A program made the translations under genes and the position numbers. DNA of 64,000 bases from Breviolum minutum Mf 1.05b.01 (lineage: Eukaryota > Sar > Dinophyceae > Suessiales > Symbiodiniaceae), in NCBI GenBank assembly GCA_000507305.1, contig DF239029.1:468364-532363 (forward strand), written 5' to 3'. Numbering within the stretch: position 1 is the stretch's first letter; every line of letters starts with the position of its first letter. The notes below the pieces were generated by a model. That model ran no database searches. It saw only the letters and a list, made by a program, of their open reading frames with translations, and had not been told where the DNA came from. Positions 21,417 to 31,849 of the stretch are shown here, one piece after another.

Positions 21417-21877
21417 CTACAGCTGATGAGGCTGTAGGGGTGAGTCCAGTGGATTCCGGCTTAGCTGCACATGTCAATATAGGGTTATATGGTATGATTT
21501 GGTGAACCAACCCGAATCATATGGGAAATGGTTGGGTAATTTCATAATCTTGGTTTATGTATATAGTTGAGTTAAGTAAAGATGGAGCATCAATGAGAAC
21601 CCAAGTTAAAGGAGAACTTGGATTCATCCATTTTCCGAAGCAAAATGACACTGGATTGGAAAATGTAACCTACACTGACATTGACGTCCATTTTACACTG
21701 AAGTTGTTGCTGTGCTTCTTCCTGCCCAACTGATCTTCTCAAAACAAGGGAAGATGATGGTCTTCACCCCATATTGATTGCACATTTGGCTCACAACTTT
21801 ACATGTTGACTACGGGTAAACATGCTAGAAATCAAACTGTAAATCTTGGCTGCCATATGTTGTAAGAAATTCTGCAC

Positions 21878-22040
21878 CTGTTAAATATGGCCAGTCAATA
21901 TCCAATATCCCATCCAATTCTTCAGCATGTTCGATCCATCCCAACTGACTATGACTTGTCCAATCATCACGTGCCTTGCAGGTCCAGGTGGGTCGAGCTG
22001 AGGTCAACAAGTCTCGAAGATGTTCGTGAGCTGACATGGC
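21878..22040 (-). CDS. internal exon, 54 codons
   Basis: Acceptor ggttggagcag and donor TTAACAG|GTGCAG bound 163 nt reading AMSAHEHLRDLLTSARP, TWTCKARDDWTSHSQL, GWIEHAEELDGILDI. Both sites are strong. Family not recognised. Confidence 0.65.
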
Positions 22041-22164
22041 CTGCTCCAACCATGGCATATACACAGTGGATAGTATATATATATATGTATACATGCGACA
22101 TGTTATTTATTCTATATATATATATGCAGCATTATGTAGCCATATATGAGGTCCTACTCCTACT

Positions 22165-22370
22165 CCGACCCATGTCCATGGTTTTGATTTAGGGGTTAAA
22201 AGGAAACCCTTTATCCACCGTCGGTGTGTGACGGTGGTTTTGGGCTTCAAGAAACGACTTGCAACGACTGTGGAAATCTCTGCCGATGAAAGTCTTGGGC
22301 CTATGAAATCATATTCATACGTTCCATTTGATTCTAGGTTCTGAATGTCTTGAACTGCGAATTTATATCC
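22165..22370 (-). CDS. internal exon(s), limits approximate
   Basis: The minus frame reads FAVQDIQNLESNGTYEY, DFIGPRLSSAEISTVV, ASRFLKPKTTVTHRRW. Acceptors ttcgcag and acattcag are possible; donors TAAAGG|GTTTCC or CATGG|GTCGGA. Confidence 0.5.
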
Positions 22371-22903
22371 CAAGATCAGCAAATCTTCCTCAACAAAGGA
22401 TGGTTTTCCTCAACAAAAAATGCTACCACACATTGCAAAAACCGTCCTCCCAGTCTGGCCTGGGTACCGTCAGCGTTGTACTCTCATGGTTTTTTTCGTT
22501 TGGTATCTTTCGATAGATTCGTTGGCTGACATGGTTGTTTTTCTTTCATGCTGAGTGAAAAACATATCATATGTGCCAAATACCATTGACTTGTTTCATC
22601 TCAACTCAAATGCATAAAGGTTGTATCAATTTTGGAGCCAAGGATCTGGTGGGAGTGAGTTTTGAAGATAATAGCATGATGTGTCTGAGAGGTTTTGGTG
22701 AAGATCATAGTATGTTATAAATATACAAAAACAATCACTTACATCATTTACAAATCAAATCACTTTCATCACATTGAAACTCTTGATTTGATCCTTGCAG
22801 GTATTCTAGGCTGTTGTCACTTTTCAACATTTTGCCGATTCACCCTTCTCATAAAGTTGTGGCAAAGGTACTCTGGTATATTCACCCATGTTTCAGAGAT
22901 CAC

Positions 22904-23049
22904 CCTCTTCATTCCGACTCATTCCATCTTCCATCCATTTTTTCTTGGCTCCGCTCGCTCTTCGATCGGCCAGGTGAGACGAAACACGACTTGGGGGGCC
23001 CAGAGCAAAGGCGTCAGGCGCCTGGTGGTTTTCCATTGCACCAATGGAG
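22904..23049 (-). CDS. internal exon, 48 codons
   Basis: Acceptor tccttctacag and donor GAAGAGG|GTGATC bound 146 nt reading SIGAMENHQAPDAFALG, PPSRVSSHLADRRASG, AKKKWMEDGMSRNEE. Low complexity, proline/alanine then basic. The plus strand also has an open frame with a GTGAGA donor but no upstream acceptor of equal quality. Confidence 0.6.
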
Positions 23050-23195
23050 CTGTAGAAGGATTGATCCTCAAAAAAAAACCTCACTTTAAAAATTGGTTGT
23101 CACGATTTTTGTTGGAAAGTACCATTAAACATTCACTTAAAGCTCATTTATATTCATCCGAATTTGTATTAAACCCCCCCTTTAGTGATTTACAC

Positions 23196-23285
23196 CTGGA
23201 TCCCCGAAGCCTTTCTTCTCCATGAACGGTAAGCCACTAGTGGTGCTGCGTGGCGCGCCCGCCGCGCGGCTGCAGGCAGCCGAGC
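23196..23285 (-). CDS. internal exon
   Basis: Acceptor atattccacctag and donor GATCCAG|GTGTAA bound 90 nt reading SAACSRAAGAPRSTTSG then LPFMEKKGFGDP. GC-rich in an AT-rich setting. Confidence 0.55.
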
Positions 23286-23661
23286 CTAGGTGGAATATCG
23301 ATACATTCTGTGATATTTGGGTTAAGATATATGGGAGAAACGAATCTATATATATATCTATACAACTCACAACCCTGAAATCTTACTCATCTTTTAAGGG
23401 ACTCAAGTAGTCGAAATCCAGGAATTGTTCGGTAAGGTATAGGATAGAGTATCTAAAACCTTGACAAGATGGGGATCCATCAATTGAATATGGGTTTTTC
23501 CGAAGATGGAGGCCTTCTTCCGGAAAAATTCTATCCGAAACCTAAGGACTGGAATGACTGCTTAATAAGATAAAATAGTACAATCTGAATATTAAAAGCA
23601 AATTGTAAACACCAGGAATCTCACAAACCAAAAAAAAAAAAAAACGGCAAACCCACCCGTC

Positions 23662-23745
23662 TCATCTCATCCCACGGTCCCAGGGAATTTTTGATACCGA
23701 GGTACATTCCATGAAGTGTTTTTCAAACTCCTTCAGGTCAGGGTA
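23662..23745 (-). CDS. internal exon, limits approximate
   Basis: The minus frame reads PDLKEFEKHFMECTSVS then KIPWDRGM, probably from acceptor ctgacctgaag. A GA or GT donor in GATGAGACGG|GTGGGT is possible. Confidence 0.45.
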   Translation of the reverse strand, partial: YPDLKEFEKHFMECTSVSKIPWDRGMR

Positions 23746-23921
23746 GTGACTAGTGAAACGGATGATTCTGGCCAAAGTATAATATATTTCACCAACCTAG
23801 ATTTGCCTGAAATAAGGGGTCCCATTTCCCTTCCAATTTGCCCACATTATGGAGGGGATTTTTGGGTCACTGTGAGGTTGCTATAGTTTGACCAAATGAT
23901 TGGAAACTGGAAACCCATCCT

Positions 23922-24060
23922 TTGCTTACAAACCACGCCGCTTCCGGAGGTAGATTGAGAGATTGTAGGGAGTTTTTTGTCGGTCCGTCGGTTGGAGAAA
24001 TTGGTGGGACAATGACAAGGAGAGTCCGAGAAGTGTGGCAAAACGATGAAACTATCTTGA
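23922..24060. other. coding-like patch, strand unresolved
   Basis: The plus strand reads GRLRDCREFFVGPSVGEI then TRRVREVWQNDETIL; the minus strand is open in all three frames. Neither strand has two clear splice sites. Minus is expected from the neighbours, but I cannot choose. Confidence 0.35.
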
Positions 24061-24619
24061 TCACTTCATGGCACTACAACACTATCGTGAAATGTGACTT
24101 TGACCCATTTCTTTTTACACAACACTTTTTCATCCGGTTTGCAGAACATCAACTCCAACCTTTATATAAATAGGAACTTTCAAACAGAATAAAAAAGCTG
24201 CGGCAGGATACAAAAACAACACAAGAAAAATTTGCTGACTTTTTAGCCAGCGCCATGAAAGGAACCCCAATTAAAAGGCACCATCCATTTTTCTAGTTGG
24301 TGGTTGAACAACCCATCTGAAAAATATGTTCGTCAATTTGGATCATTTTCCCAGGGATCTGGGTGAAAATTCAAAAAAAATCTTTGAAACCACCAGCTAC
24401 CCTCCCAACGTTTTTTCCATTTCGAAAAACTTTAGTCATCAGCCCCCCCCCACTGGGGTCAGGAGGTGATTCCGAAATTAAGAAACCCCATGGGCATTTT
24501 GAGCTTCCAGCCGTTAAAAACCTTGGGTTTTTTTCGTAGTTGGATTGCTGAAAGTTGGTGACCTTGGAACCACGTTTTCACCCGTTGATTTCGACAACCG
24601 AAATGGATGGGATTTCCAC

Positions 24620-24676
24620 CTTCGGATCTTGACCACTCTTCTTTTCCAATTCGGCCACCACGGTCCCAAAGAGGTC
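24620..24676 (-). CDS. internal exon, 19 codons
   Basis: Acceptor gacctttttgcag and donor GATCCGAAG|GTGGAA bound exactly 19 codons: DLFGTVVAELEKKSGQDPK. Phase 0 at both ends. Confidence 0.6.
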
Positions 24677-24831
24677 CTGCAAAAAGGTCCGATGGAAAGT
24701 GATGGATGTTTTGGGGCTAAGAAAACCCTCCAAATGAAGGCCCAAACTCCAATCAAAACAGTGGTCAAATTGGAGTCCAGGTATACGTACTGATGTGCTA
24801 ATATGCTGGATTTTTGGTAAAAGCTATGCAG

Positions 24832-24892
24832 CTATGCATGGTTTATTTGGAATTCAACTTCAGATCCCGCACGTAAAGAGCTCGCTACCGAA
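24832..24892 (-). CDS. candidate exon with a strong acceptor
   Basis: A consensus acceptor caatttttattgcag opens SVASSLRAGSEVEFQI then NHA and TAG. Confidence 0.4.
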
Positions 24893-24962
24893 CTGCAATA
24901 AAAATTGAAACTCAAAGGCAACCTTGGCCAACTTCCCAACAAAAAAAAACACATATTGAGCC

Positions 24963-25188
24963 TACCTTCCAGGGAACTAGCATACTGTTGATGGAAAAAA
25001 TCCGCCTAACCAGTATGAGGTTGGTAGTTTATCCAATTATTTTCAAGGTTTTAGCACCGTTCCAGGTGGTTAGCCGGATTTCAGCCATCAACAGTATCCC
25101 ACCAGACGGGAAAGCCGGAAAATCATCGACTCAAAAGTGTCGGCTGGAATGGGATATATGTGATCGTTCCCTGGAGAGGGAACAAACC
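24963..25188. repeat. family D element nested in family C
   Basis: The C element starts ccttccagggaactagca and ends gttccctggagag. It is interrupted at its TA by a D element with 10-bp TIRs, CTGTTGATGG (from 24982) ... CCATCAACAG. C copies read catatccc at this place; here it is caTA-[D]-TAtccc, a TA target duplication. Other D copies: 4696-4932, 11203-11260, 16330-16375, 32228-32365, 42346-42446 and 54773-54884. Confidence 0.75.
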
Positions 25189-25242
25189 ACCCCTTTTTTT
25201 TTGGTGGCAAAAAAAACTGAGAAAACTGAGATCACGATCTTC

Positions 25243-25318
25243 GTTTGAAAGAACAGCACTAGTGGATGATTCAGAAGCAGCATGTTTTTCTGTCCAGTAA
25301 TCCAATGATTTGAAGATG
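25243..25318 (-). CDS. internal exon
   Basis: The minus frame reads DIFKSLDYWTEKHAAS then ESSTSAVLSNE. The acceptor is unclear. In minus-strand order it lies directly after the exon pair at 25359-25528. Confidence 0.45.
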
Positions 25319-25358
25319 TCTCTCACTCATTGAGACTCTATTCCTACCTATCAGTAAC

Positions 25359-25456
25359 CTGCGATGGGTTTTCATCAACCATTGCGTTGATGAATTTTCC
25401 ATATCAATGAATGTTTTGCTGCCGTAGGTATTTCGACTCCTCCATGCTTGAAGATG
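25359..25456 (-). CDS. internal exon after a 30-nt intron
   Basis: Acceptor atgttgccttag opens HLQAWRSRNTYGSKTF then IDMENSSTQWLMKTHR, donor CATCGCAG|GTTACT. It starts in phase 0, matching the end of the exon at 25487-25528. The intron 25457-25486 is only 30 nt (GTATGTCCCC...GCCTTAG). Confidence 0.6.
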
Positions 25457-25486
25457 CTAAGGCAACATTGCCGAAAGGGGACATAC

Positions 25487-25528
25487 ATCTTCGTGCTTGT
25501 CAGCAATTCTGTCCAAAACATGGATTTT
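25487..25528 (-). CDS. internal exon, 14 codons
   Basis: Acceptor ttgcttccaag and consensus donor GAAGAT|GTATGT bound exactly 14 codons: KIHVLDRIADKHED. Without splicing this frame stops 10 codons later. Confidence 0.6.
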
Positions 25529-25919
25529 CTTGGAAGCAAAAAAATCCAAATCATCTTGAGTTTCGCTTCTAACTTCAAGTGAGCCACGAAAAAAAACCTC
25601 CTACTTTCCATTGTACTGGTTGGTTATAATAGTGATCCCTATAATGGTTTATTATAATCCCGAAATAATTGGGTAGTATAATCCCCTATATAACCCAACC
25701 AACCAGTGTTTTTTTCATTGCTCAAGTTATCTTTCTCTCTGAAGGCCGCCCCCCGACCCGGAAAAAATCCCCTCCTGTGGTCGTCTCTGCACCTCCAAAG
25801 GGTTTGGTTAGTAAGCTTTGGAAACGAACTAATAGCCATTGTTTCATGACATGACAGGGTGGGAAATGGCATGACTTATGGCTGGAAACGAACTCATGGA
25901 AAAACACACCGAATCCTTC

Positions 25920-26090
25920 ATGGAAAGGTCCATGAAGGAATCTCAATTCCTAGGTGTTGAGTACGGGTACGGATCCCACCCCTAAGCTGATGATTAAGGG
26001 TCCAAACCCACTTACAAGTAGTAAGATGCGTTTTTGAAGCCTTATCAAAAAGTACTACCCCTAGCTTCTTTTCATCGCTTAGGAAATGGG
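25920..26090 (-). CDS. internal exon, limits approximate
   Basis: The minus frame reads LDCSHFLSDEKKLGVV, LFDKASKTHLTTCKW and GGIRTRTQHLGIEIPS. No clear domain. Confidence 0.5.
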
Positions 26091-26184
26091 AGCAATCTAG
26101 ATAACAAGTAATTTTCAGACCTAACATACCATTTCAACCCAACAAGTCCCTTCACCCAACGCTATGTGAAGCTTCAAAAACTCA

Positions 26185-26452
26185 AGGGTCCATTAGTGTT
26201 AACCCATATGGTGGGAAAAGCCTGGTCCATGGATCCCCATATGGTGGGTTCCAAGCCTGAAGAGTTCCAACATACAAAAATGCAAGCGAATCGCGAATCG
26301 TCATAACAGGTAGCCTAACCCCCAAGAACCTCGGCATGGTCGTTCCTTCCCCCTGAATCTTAGCCATCCCCTCAGAGTGGGCACCACATCTTTCAAGACT
26401 TCGGCCACCGCTCTCATAGACGTCGACTCCATTGACAGTCCTTCAAGCGTGG
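26185..26452 (-). CDS. coding patch with a frame change
   Basis: Acceptor tgccttcacag opens TLEGLSMESTSMRAV then AEVLKDVVPTLRGW. From about 26367 a second frame is better (MAKIQGEGTTMPRFLG, VRLPVMTIRDSLAFLY). A short intron or an indel must link them. Confidence 0.45.
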
Positions 26453-26714
26453 CTGTGAAGGCAAAACACAACAAAAAGGAAATGTTAAGATGCTGTATCT
26501 GATTGGATTCTTCTGCGCTTCTATGTATATATTGTACATTTATATGTATATGTATATGTATATGTCTATGTGTATGTGTGTGTGCATGCGTTCCGCTCTC
26601 CACTCAGCACTGTTTAATCTCTTTGGACTGCAACTCTCGGAAAGCATAGTTGTGCTCCAATCCCCCAAGGTGCCACTAGCCTTTGGCTACAGCTCCATCC
26701 TAAATTGGCCTAAA

Positions 26715-26904
26715 TCAAAAGCCTTCTAAGATGGCTTTCTTCAAGCTGGACACCGGAAATGCCAGTATGTCTTGATAGGACATGGTACCACGGAAAGAAC
26801 CGAAGTACACGGGAAATGCCTTCACGACAGTCTTCGCAGGCTGTGCCTTCACCATAACTCCAGTCCCAGTGCTCTTGGCACAAATGATCCACAATGATTC
26901 ATTG
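26715..26904 (-). CDS. exon ending in a stop, 5' end in a hairpin
   Basis: Acceptor aaatgatccag opens NESLWIICAKSTGTGV, MVKAQPAKTVVKAFPV, YFGSFRGTMSYQDIL, ending LEGF and TGA. Beta-strand-like alternation of valines. The 5' boundary lies inside the inverted repeat 26860-26937. Confidence 0.5.
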
Positions 26905-26937
26905 CTGGATCATTTGCTCCAAGAGCACTGGGACTGG
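26860..26937. repeat. perfect 19-bp inverted repeat across an exon boundary
   Basis: CCAGTCCCAGTGCTCTTGG (26860-26878) pairs exactly with CCAAGAGCACTGGGACTGG (26919-26937); an inner AAATGATCCA / TGGATCATTT pair extends the stem. One arm is coding, the other lies in the upstream intron. Confidence 0.85.
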
Positions 26938-27019
26938 AAACTGTTCACCACAAAGGTTGAAATCCAGGCCAACCCATGAGGTTTTCACCCTTTTTCGCCT
27001 TGGTCACCGAGCCATTTGA

Positions 27020-27115
27020 GCCATTTGCTGGAGCCATTTCGTTTCAAGTATCGAAAAGGATCCACGAGAACTTGAGCCAAATCAACTTCCAAATTACACA
27101 AACAGATGTGATATA
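27020..27115 (-). CDS. internal exon
   Basis: The minus frame reads NLEVDLAQVLVDPFRY then LKRNGSSKWLKWLG, possibly ending GGCTCG|GTGACC. Acceptor uncertain. Confidence 0.45.
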
Positions 27116-27245
27116 CATTTTGCAAGTTGGAGAAAACCGATTTTCCCGAAAAGAAGAAACCGACAAAGCAACAATGCTTCTGGCTCATCAATCAACAAAG
27201 TCTCCTTTTTTCTGATGGTTTAATCTACATATAGATGATCCCTGA

Positions 27246-27326
27246 ACCGAGTCCACTTGGCGCCGCAACAAGAAAACATGCATACATCGGAAGTGACTCC
27301 TGGGGCCCTCTTGGGTGAACCGAACA
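27246..27326 (-). CDS. internal exon
   Basis: Acceptor gcggggtag opens FGSPKRAPGVTSDVCM then FSCCGAKWTRFRD. The plus strand at 27380-27500 has a C-x2-C...C-x4-C pattern (YCQKCQRW, KCKIPVC) without splice support. Confidence 0.45.
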
Positions 27327-27649
27327 CTACCCCGCGACAGGAGGACCGCGCTAAACGCGCCCCTTTCAGGGGCGAGCTATTGCCAAAAATGCCAGAGATG
27401 GGTGACGAGTGATGTAGAAAATTTCACCAGAAAATCCCGGAAGTGCAAAATTCCGGTATGTACCGGCAGAGAGAAGTTCAGATGTTGTTATATGCCAAAT
27501 GGGTACTGGACATATTTATACTGTATATGTTTGTGACCCCTTCCTTTATCAAAGCCAACAAAGATGATGAACATTTCAAAAATGGCTATGGTAAAAATAG
27601 AAATCTAATGGAAAACCCCCAAAACATATAAACCTGTAAGCTTACCCCA

Positions 27650-27990
27650 CAAAGTAATGCATGTGTTCGCAATTTCAGCGCAATCCATCCAGGCACCAAT
27701 CCTTCCAGCGTGATTTTGAATGCCGTAGTTCCACATGTTTTCCAATCGTTTTTGTTGCAATAATTCTTCAAGCAATCACCCTGTTTTGACACTGGAGGTA
27801 TCTCCGAGGTATCTAAGGGGTTATTTTTCACAGAGATTTTTTTTTGAAACGCCATGTCATGAATCCATTTTTTAGGGGGAAATTTAACCGAAAGTCTGAT
27901 TTTGTTGGAATCACCATATTCCATATTCTTGGTCAATGAACCGAGCACCATATCAAAAAGCTTCCAGTCTGGTTGATTATTTTTGAATTT
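27650..27990 (-). CDS. coding-like region, probably more than one exon
   Basis: One minus frame of 136 codons includes NQPDWKLFDMVLGSLT and KQGDCLKNYCNKNDW then TAFKITLEGLVPGWI. The middle (KFPPKKWIHDMAFQKK) looks less coding. A 22-bp tandem duplication, attcatcaaacctccaaaatac, follows at 27994-28037. Confidence 0.4.
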
Positions 27991-28100
27991 GATCATTCAT
28001 CAAACCTCCAAAATACATTCATCAAACCTCCAAAATACACTGGAAATAAAGGCATTTCGAATTAAAAAAAAACTTTTCCCGCCACCTTCTGGGGTTTTCA

Positions 28101-28163
28101 GTCATGGTGACATGACTTGCTGACAGGACCCAACTTTGAGATGACCGCAACGGGCCTCAAAAT
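28101..28163 (-). CDS. candidate exon
   Basis: Acceptor ggaaacaacag opens ILRPVAVISKLGPVSK then SCHHD and TGA. It may be spliced at CTGTCAG. Confidence 0.45.
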
Positions 28164-28209
28164 CTGTTGTTTCCGTAACAAGGGGCCATTTTTAAGTGGA
28201 GATGATTCA

Positions 28210-28411
28210 TGATTCGTTTTTGCTGTTCCTTGGACACCTTGGAAACAAAGCCGCCTTCCATCCCATGAAACCGAAACCTTCCCGGTGGATTTTTTGTTTC
28301 CCAAGGCTTGGTGGATCGGTCGTCGAGTCGTCGACTGGTTCGGGATCCGCCGTCTGCTCTTCAAACAGCTGGGACCAGCCAATGTTCACCCTTCGCTGCC
28401 ATTCCTTCAAG
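28210..28411 (-). CDS. internal exon
   Basis: Acceptor gtgttgatcag opens LKEWQRRVNIGWSQLF, EEQTADPEPVDDSTTD, PPSLGKQKIHREGFG, FMGWK. The donor is not fixed. Helical start, then an acidic linker. Confidence 0.5.
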
Positions 28412-28906
28412 CTGATCAACACGGTGTGATGATGGACTTGTAGATCCAGGACAAAAATATGAAAAGCCCGGAAATATATTCTGGAAATAATGATTCCAAA
28501 TTGAATTTTGTTGATTCTCCACTGTGCACAGGTGCACTCAGCAACTCAGCAACCTTTCTCGGATGGTTCTATATATGAGGGCTCATATATAAGTGACAAT
28601 AAAAAGGGGTGTGCCACCGAATTCATTTTATATACAAATAAACATCTTCTTAGGAAATTCTGAAAGTTCCAAATTAGAAATGATACATTGATCAACCTAA
28701 CCTGTAGATTTTGAGGATTCTGGGGTTCCAAATGGCTCCTTTATTAGGAAAATGCATCATTTCTGGCTCCTCACTGGGGCATTTTGAACCCAAATCATGT
28801 CAGCCTTTGCAGCCGCGATGCGGTGAGAATCTGAACGGAGACCCAAGGCGAACGGCCCAGGTCTTTGTAGGAGGAGACGTCAAAAAATCATCAGGAAATT
28901 GGTATT

Positions 28907-28907
28907 G

Positions 28908-28983
<76 letters not shown>
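28907..28983. repeat. (GAT)n microsatellite
   Basis: About 25 GAT units. The plus-strand poly-aspartate frame over it is an artefact of the repeat. Confidence 0.9.
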
Positions 28984-29122
28984 CATCGTGATGATGATGA
29001 TATCTGAACAGAATATCAAATGTCCTTCTCATTCTCCCATCAATCTTGGTACCTGTTTCAGCTTGTGATCAAAAAACAAAAACACACCACATCTGCACGT
29101 CTCCAGGCCCTCATCAACTCAC

Positions 29123-29151
29123 ATCTCTTTGAGATGCACCGCTTTCATCTC
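29123..29151 (-). CDS. candidate micro-exon
   Basis: Acceptor tttccgtgccag and consensus donor AAAGAGAT|GTGAGT bound 29 nt reading EMKAVHLKE. Confidence 0.4.
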
Positions 29152-29508
29152 CTGGCACGGAAATGATAGATGCGATGATTTCAATACCTTATACTATATC
29201 ACTATATATATATATACACACACATATATTGTACACCGTATATATATATATATCGTGTATAAATATATATATATATTATACACATCATATTATATATACA
29301 CATATTGATGGGTGGCTAGCTTTTGACAAAGCACAAAATGAAAACAAATCCATTCAAGAATGCATCTTGACATTGATGCATCGGACCGATTTCCATTTGC
29401 TGCCTGCAAACATACTTAGCGGATTTTTTGGCAAAAACAGAGTCCCCCATTTGGGTCGATGTCCTTCGTTCGCATGCGAAGACAAAATGTTTTTTTCACA
29501 ACAAAAAC

Positions 29509-29670
29509 TTCACACTCCGTGAAGGCATGATGCTTAACCATCAACGAAACAGCCCTTTGAAAATCATTGAATACAACTACAGGTGGCACAGGTGGCACAG
29601 TGGCTAGGGGGGTTCCAAATCCACCGCGCACTTTGACAGCTCTCCCGGTCCTGATTTTGCCGCCATCAAC
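29509..29670 (-). CDS. internal exon, 54 codons
   Basis: Acceptor aaaacacctcag and donor GAGTGTGAA|GTTTTT bound exactly 54 codons: VDGGKIRTGRAVKVRG, GFGTPLATVPPVPPV, VVFNDFQRAVSLMVK, HHAFTECE. Phase 0 at both ends. Family unknown. Confidence 0.6.
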
Positions 29671-29876
29671 CTGAGGTGTTTTTTGTGGGGGTTCGATCTT
29701 TTTTACCCTGGACTAAGAGCCTCCCTGCGAAAACAAGTGAGAGAAGAGTTGGTCTTCGTTGCTGAGGTTTAAATCAATCGTGGGAACTTATACCGTCTAT
29801 GCAAAGGGGCCCGTGCATCTTCCTAACTACTTTTGAAGGGGCATGTGTTATTTCCTGGGAGATTAATTCTCAGTCC

Positions 29877-29979
29877 TTAGCCTTTAGATGCCTGTAACTT
29901 TAGCCCTTTTTGCCATGTCACCAAATACTCCTGTGGAAGTGGTTCTAGAAATTCTAGATTCTGGACTTTGACACATGCA
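29877..29979 (-). CDS. exon ending in a stop
   Basis: Acceptor tgtacttcag opens VKVQNLEFLEPLPQEY then LVTWQKGLKLQASKG and TAA. It lies just beyond the low-coordinate end of the STPGR exons (minus-strand order), but continuity is not shown. Confidence 0.45.
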
Positions 29980-30128
29980 CTGAAGTACATCCAGAATACA
30001 TCTACATATCCACCAAAGCATTGAACCCTCGTGCGTCATCTCCTGTGCTCACTTCAACTGCCAAAACAGGTGTACCCAAGCACCACAAACTGCACCACCA
30101 CAAAAGGCACCACCACAAACAATAGCCC

Positions 30129-30130
<2 letters not shown>

Positions 30131-30210
<80 letters not shown>

Positions 30211-30211
30211 G
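30131..30211. repeat. (CAA)n microsatellite
   Basis: About 27 pure CAA units. The poly-glutamine frame across it is not supported as a gene. Confidence 0.9.
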
Positions 30212-30651
30212 AGGCGGACACCAAGTTTCCCGGCCAAAGGAAGAGTAATGTCCACCATGGGCACCTTTTTCGTAGGTTTCAGCTGAAGTTTTTTTAAGGA
30301 AGGTGAAAAATTGGAGGTCAACAAATGTTCAGCTGGTGTTTTTGGCAGGCTTTTAAACTCACCTGTGGGATGTTTGAGTTGTACCATGTTGTATTTGCAT
30401 GTTTTCAAATCAAACAGCAATGGTTGATGAATTTAGGACTTCACATCTTTCCCATTAAAAGTGTCACCCAAAACATTTCACAGACCCCAACAGACCGACC
30501 CCCCAAAAAAAGTAATTTAGAAAAAAAAACTGTTCAAAGGCCTCAACACAATTCACTCAAAAACATACAAAAAAAGAAACAAAAGTCATTCCCCCGACCC
30601 CCCCCTAAAATTCCTTCCCCATTGCTCCCGCCCCCCCCCACCATTTCCTGC

Positions 30652-30771
30652 CTGGCCCTGGCATGGGCGAGGGGCGCCCAGCAGCATGACGGCCCTTCAA
30701 GGTCGCTCCAGGTGCGGCACCCACCTCAGCCATCGAAAAACGGGTGAAACAATCATCATCCGCAAAGTTCC
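30652..30771 (-). CDS. STPGR/SHIPPO-like exon with a GC donor
   Basis: Acceptor gcgaacttcag opens NFADDDCFTRFSMAEV, GAAPGATLKGRHAAG, RPSPMPGPG and a GC donor (GGGCCAG|GCAGGA). ATLKGRH...PGPG matches the 'x-F-T/S-[FM]-G-x-R ... PGPG-x-Y' repeat of STPGR proteins, which bind the lumen of axonemal microtubules. Confidence 0.5.
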
Positions 30772-31790
30772 CTGAAGTTCGCGCATGGATTTGTGACTCT
30801 TCAAAATGTTGCGACTTGAAAAAAGTGAACCAAAAATTCTGGTGAGTTTCATGATGAATTTCATCCCATGGGATCGACCCAAGTTGATGTTTAACGGCTT
30901 TCCACCTGAAAATCATGTTTTTTCCAAGATCGGCTCATCTCCTGGCTTCCTTTTGGCTTTATTTTCAGGTGAAGCATGTTAAACTTTCAGTGGTGATCAT
31001 TCCATCTTTAGTAGGGGATCCCTAGAAACCTTCATTTGTGACTGTTACCGGGCAGGGGGACAACCCAAATAATTATATATATCATTTCAAAATCTAAGAA
31101 GGAAAACTGATATCTGTTTCTATCTTTTCAAAGGAAACCTCCTTTTCAAAAACATCATTGTTTTAGGTCAATGTTCAATTCGCTGTGTCCGCGAATTAAA
31201 CCACCAAACCAACAGTCCAATTCACCCATTTAGATGATGAAACCTAATGATTCACAACGAAAAATGTGCCCCCCACAAACTAACAGCGCGCCCCTGAAAA
31301 TGGGCTGCAACCCAAAAAGGAAAGGATCGTCTCCCAACCACCAATTTTCAAAAGCTATATCTTAGTTTCAGGGAGGGTACTTTTGTAGACAAAAAAAAGG
31401 TGCTGAGTTGAAACCCTTGTAGTTCAATCTCTACTTCGCAAACCAAAACTACCAAGGAAAATCAGATTGAAGTGCTTCGACCTTCAAAATAGCACCATCC
31501 CAAACGTGAACTACGAGTAACTATTCTTCCCACTCCCACTCCAACCCCACATTTTTTGAGGAGAGCTGCAGGCAGAAATTTCCCGAAACTTGTCACAATT
31601 TGAAGCCAACTAGAGTTGCAAACTTGGAAGTCTGCAAACAAAAAATCTTCAAACTGAAAAAACCCTTCACCTTCCAAAAAAAAAGTTTGAATCGATTCTC
31701 TCAAATTCAAAACTTAACTTATCATGGATGTGTTCCTTTCCAAAAATGGTGGAATTTACGGCTCCAGGGCCCCCCAACCGTGGAGGACAC

Positions 31791-31843
31791 CATGTAGGCT
31801 CCAGGACCTGGTGTTGCCATCTCGGCACCACCGTTGTTGGGAC
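31791..31843 (-). CDS. STPGR/SHIPPO-like exon (PGPGAY)
   Basis: Acceptor tccaacccag and donor TACATG|GTGTCC bound 53 nt reading PNNGGAEMATPGPGAYM. The PGPGAY core is the family signature. Unspliced reading would add VSSTVGGP. Confidence 0.6.
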
Positions 31844-31849
31844 CTGGGT

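Noticed and set aside
22695..23225. Plus-strand frame of 176 codons with an inner GTGAGA donor
   Set aside because: The minus exons at 22904-23049 and 23196-23285 have both splice sites and better composition; the first third of the plus frame is AT-rich intron-like sequence.
27315..27536. Plus-strand C-x2-C...C-x4-C pattern resembling a zinc finger
   Set aside because: No splice support, and the first part overlaps a family B-like repeat arm; the cysteine spacing fits no named family.
28711..29007. Poly-aspartate frame
   Set aside because: Translation of (GAT)n.
30025..30300. Poly-glutamine and poly-leucine frames
   Set aside because: Translation of (CAA)n with no supported exon borders.
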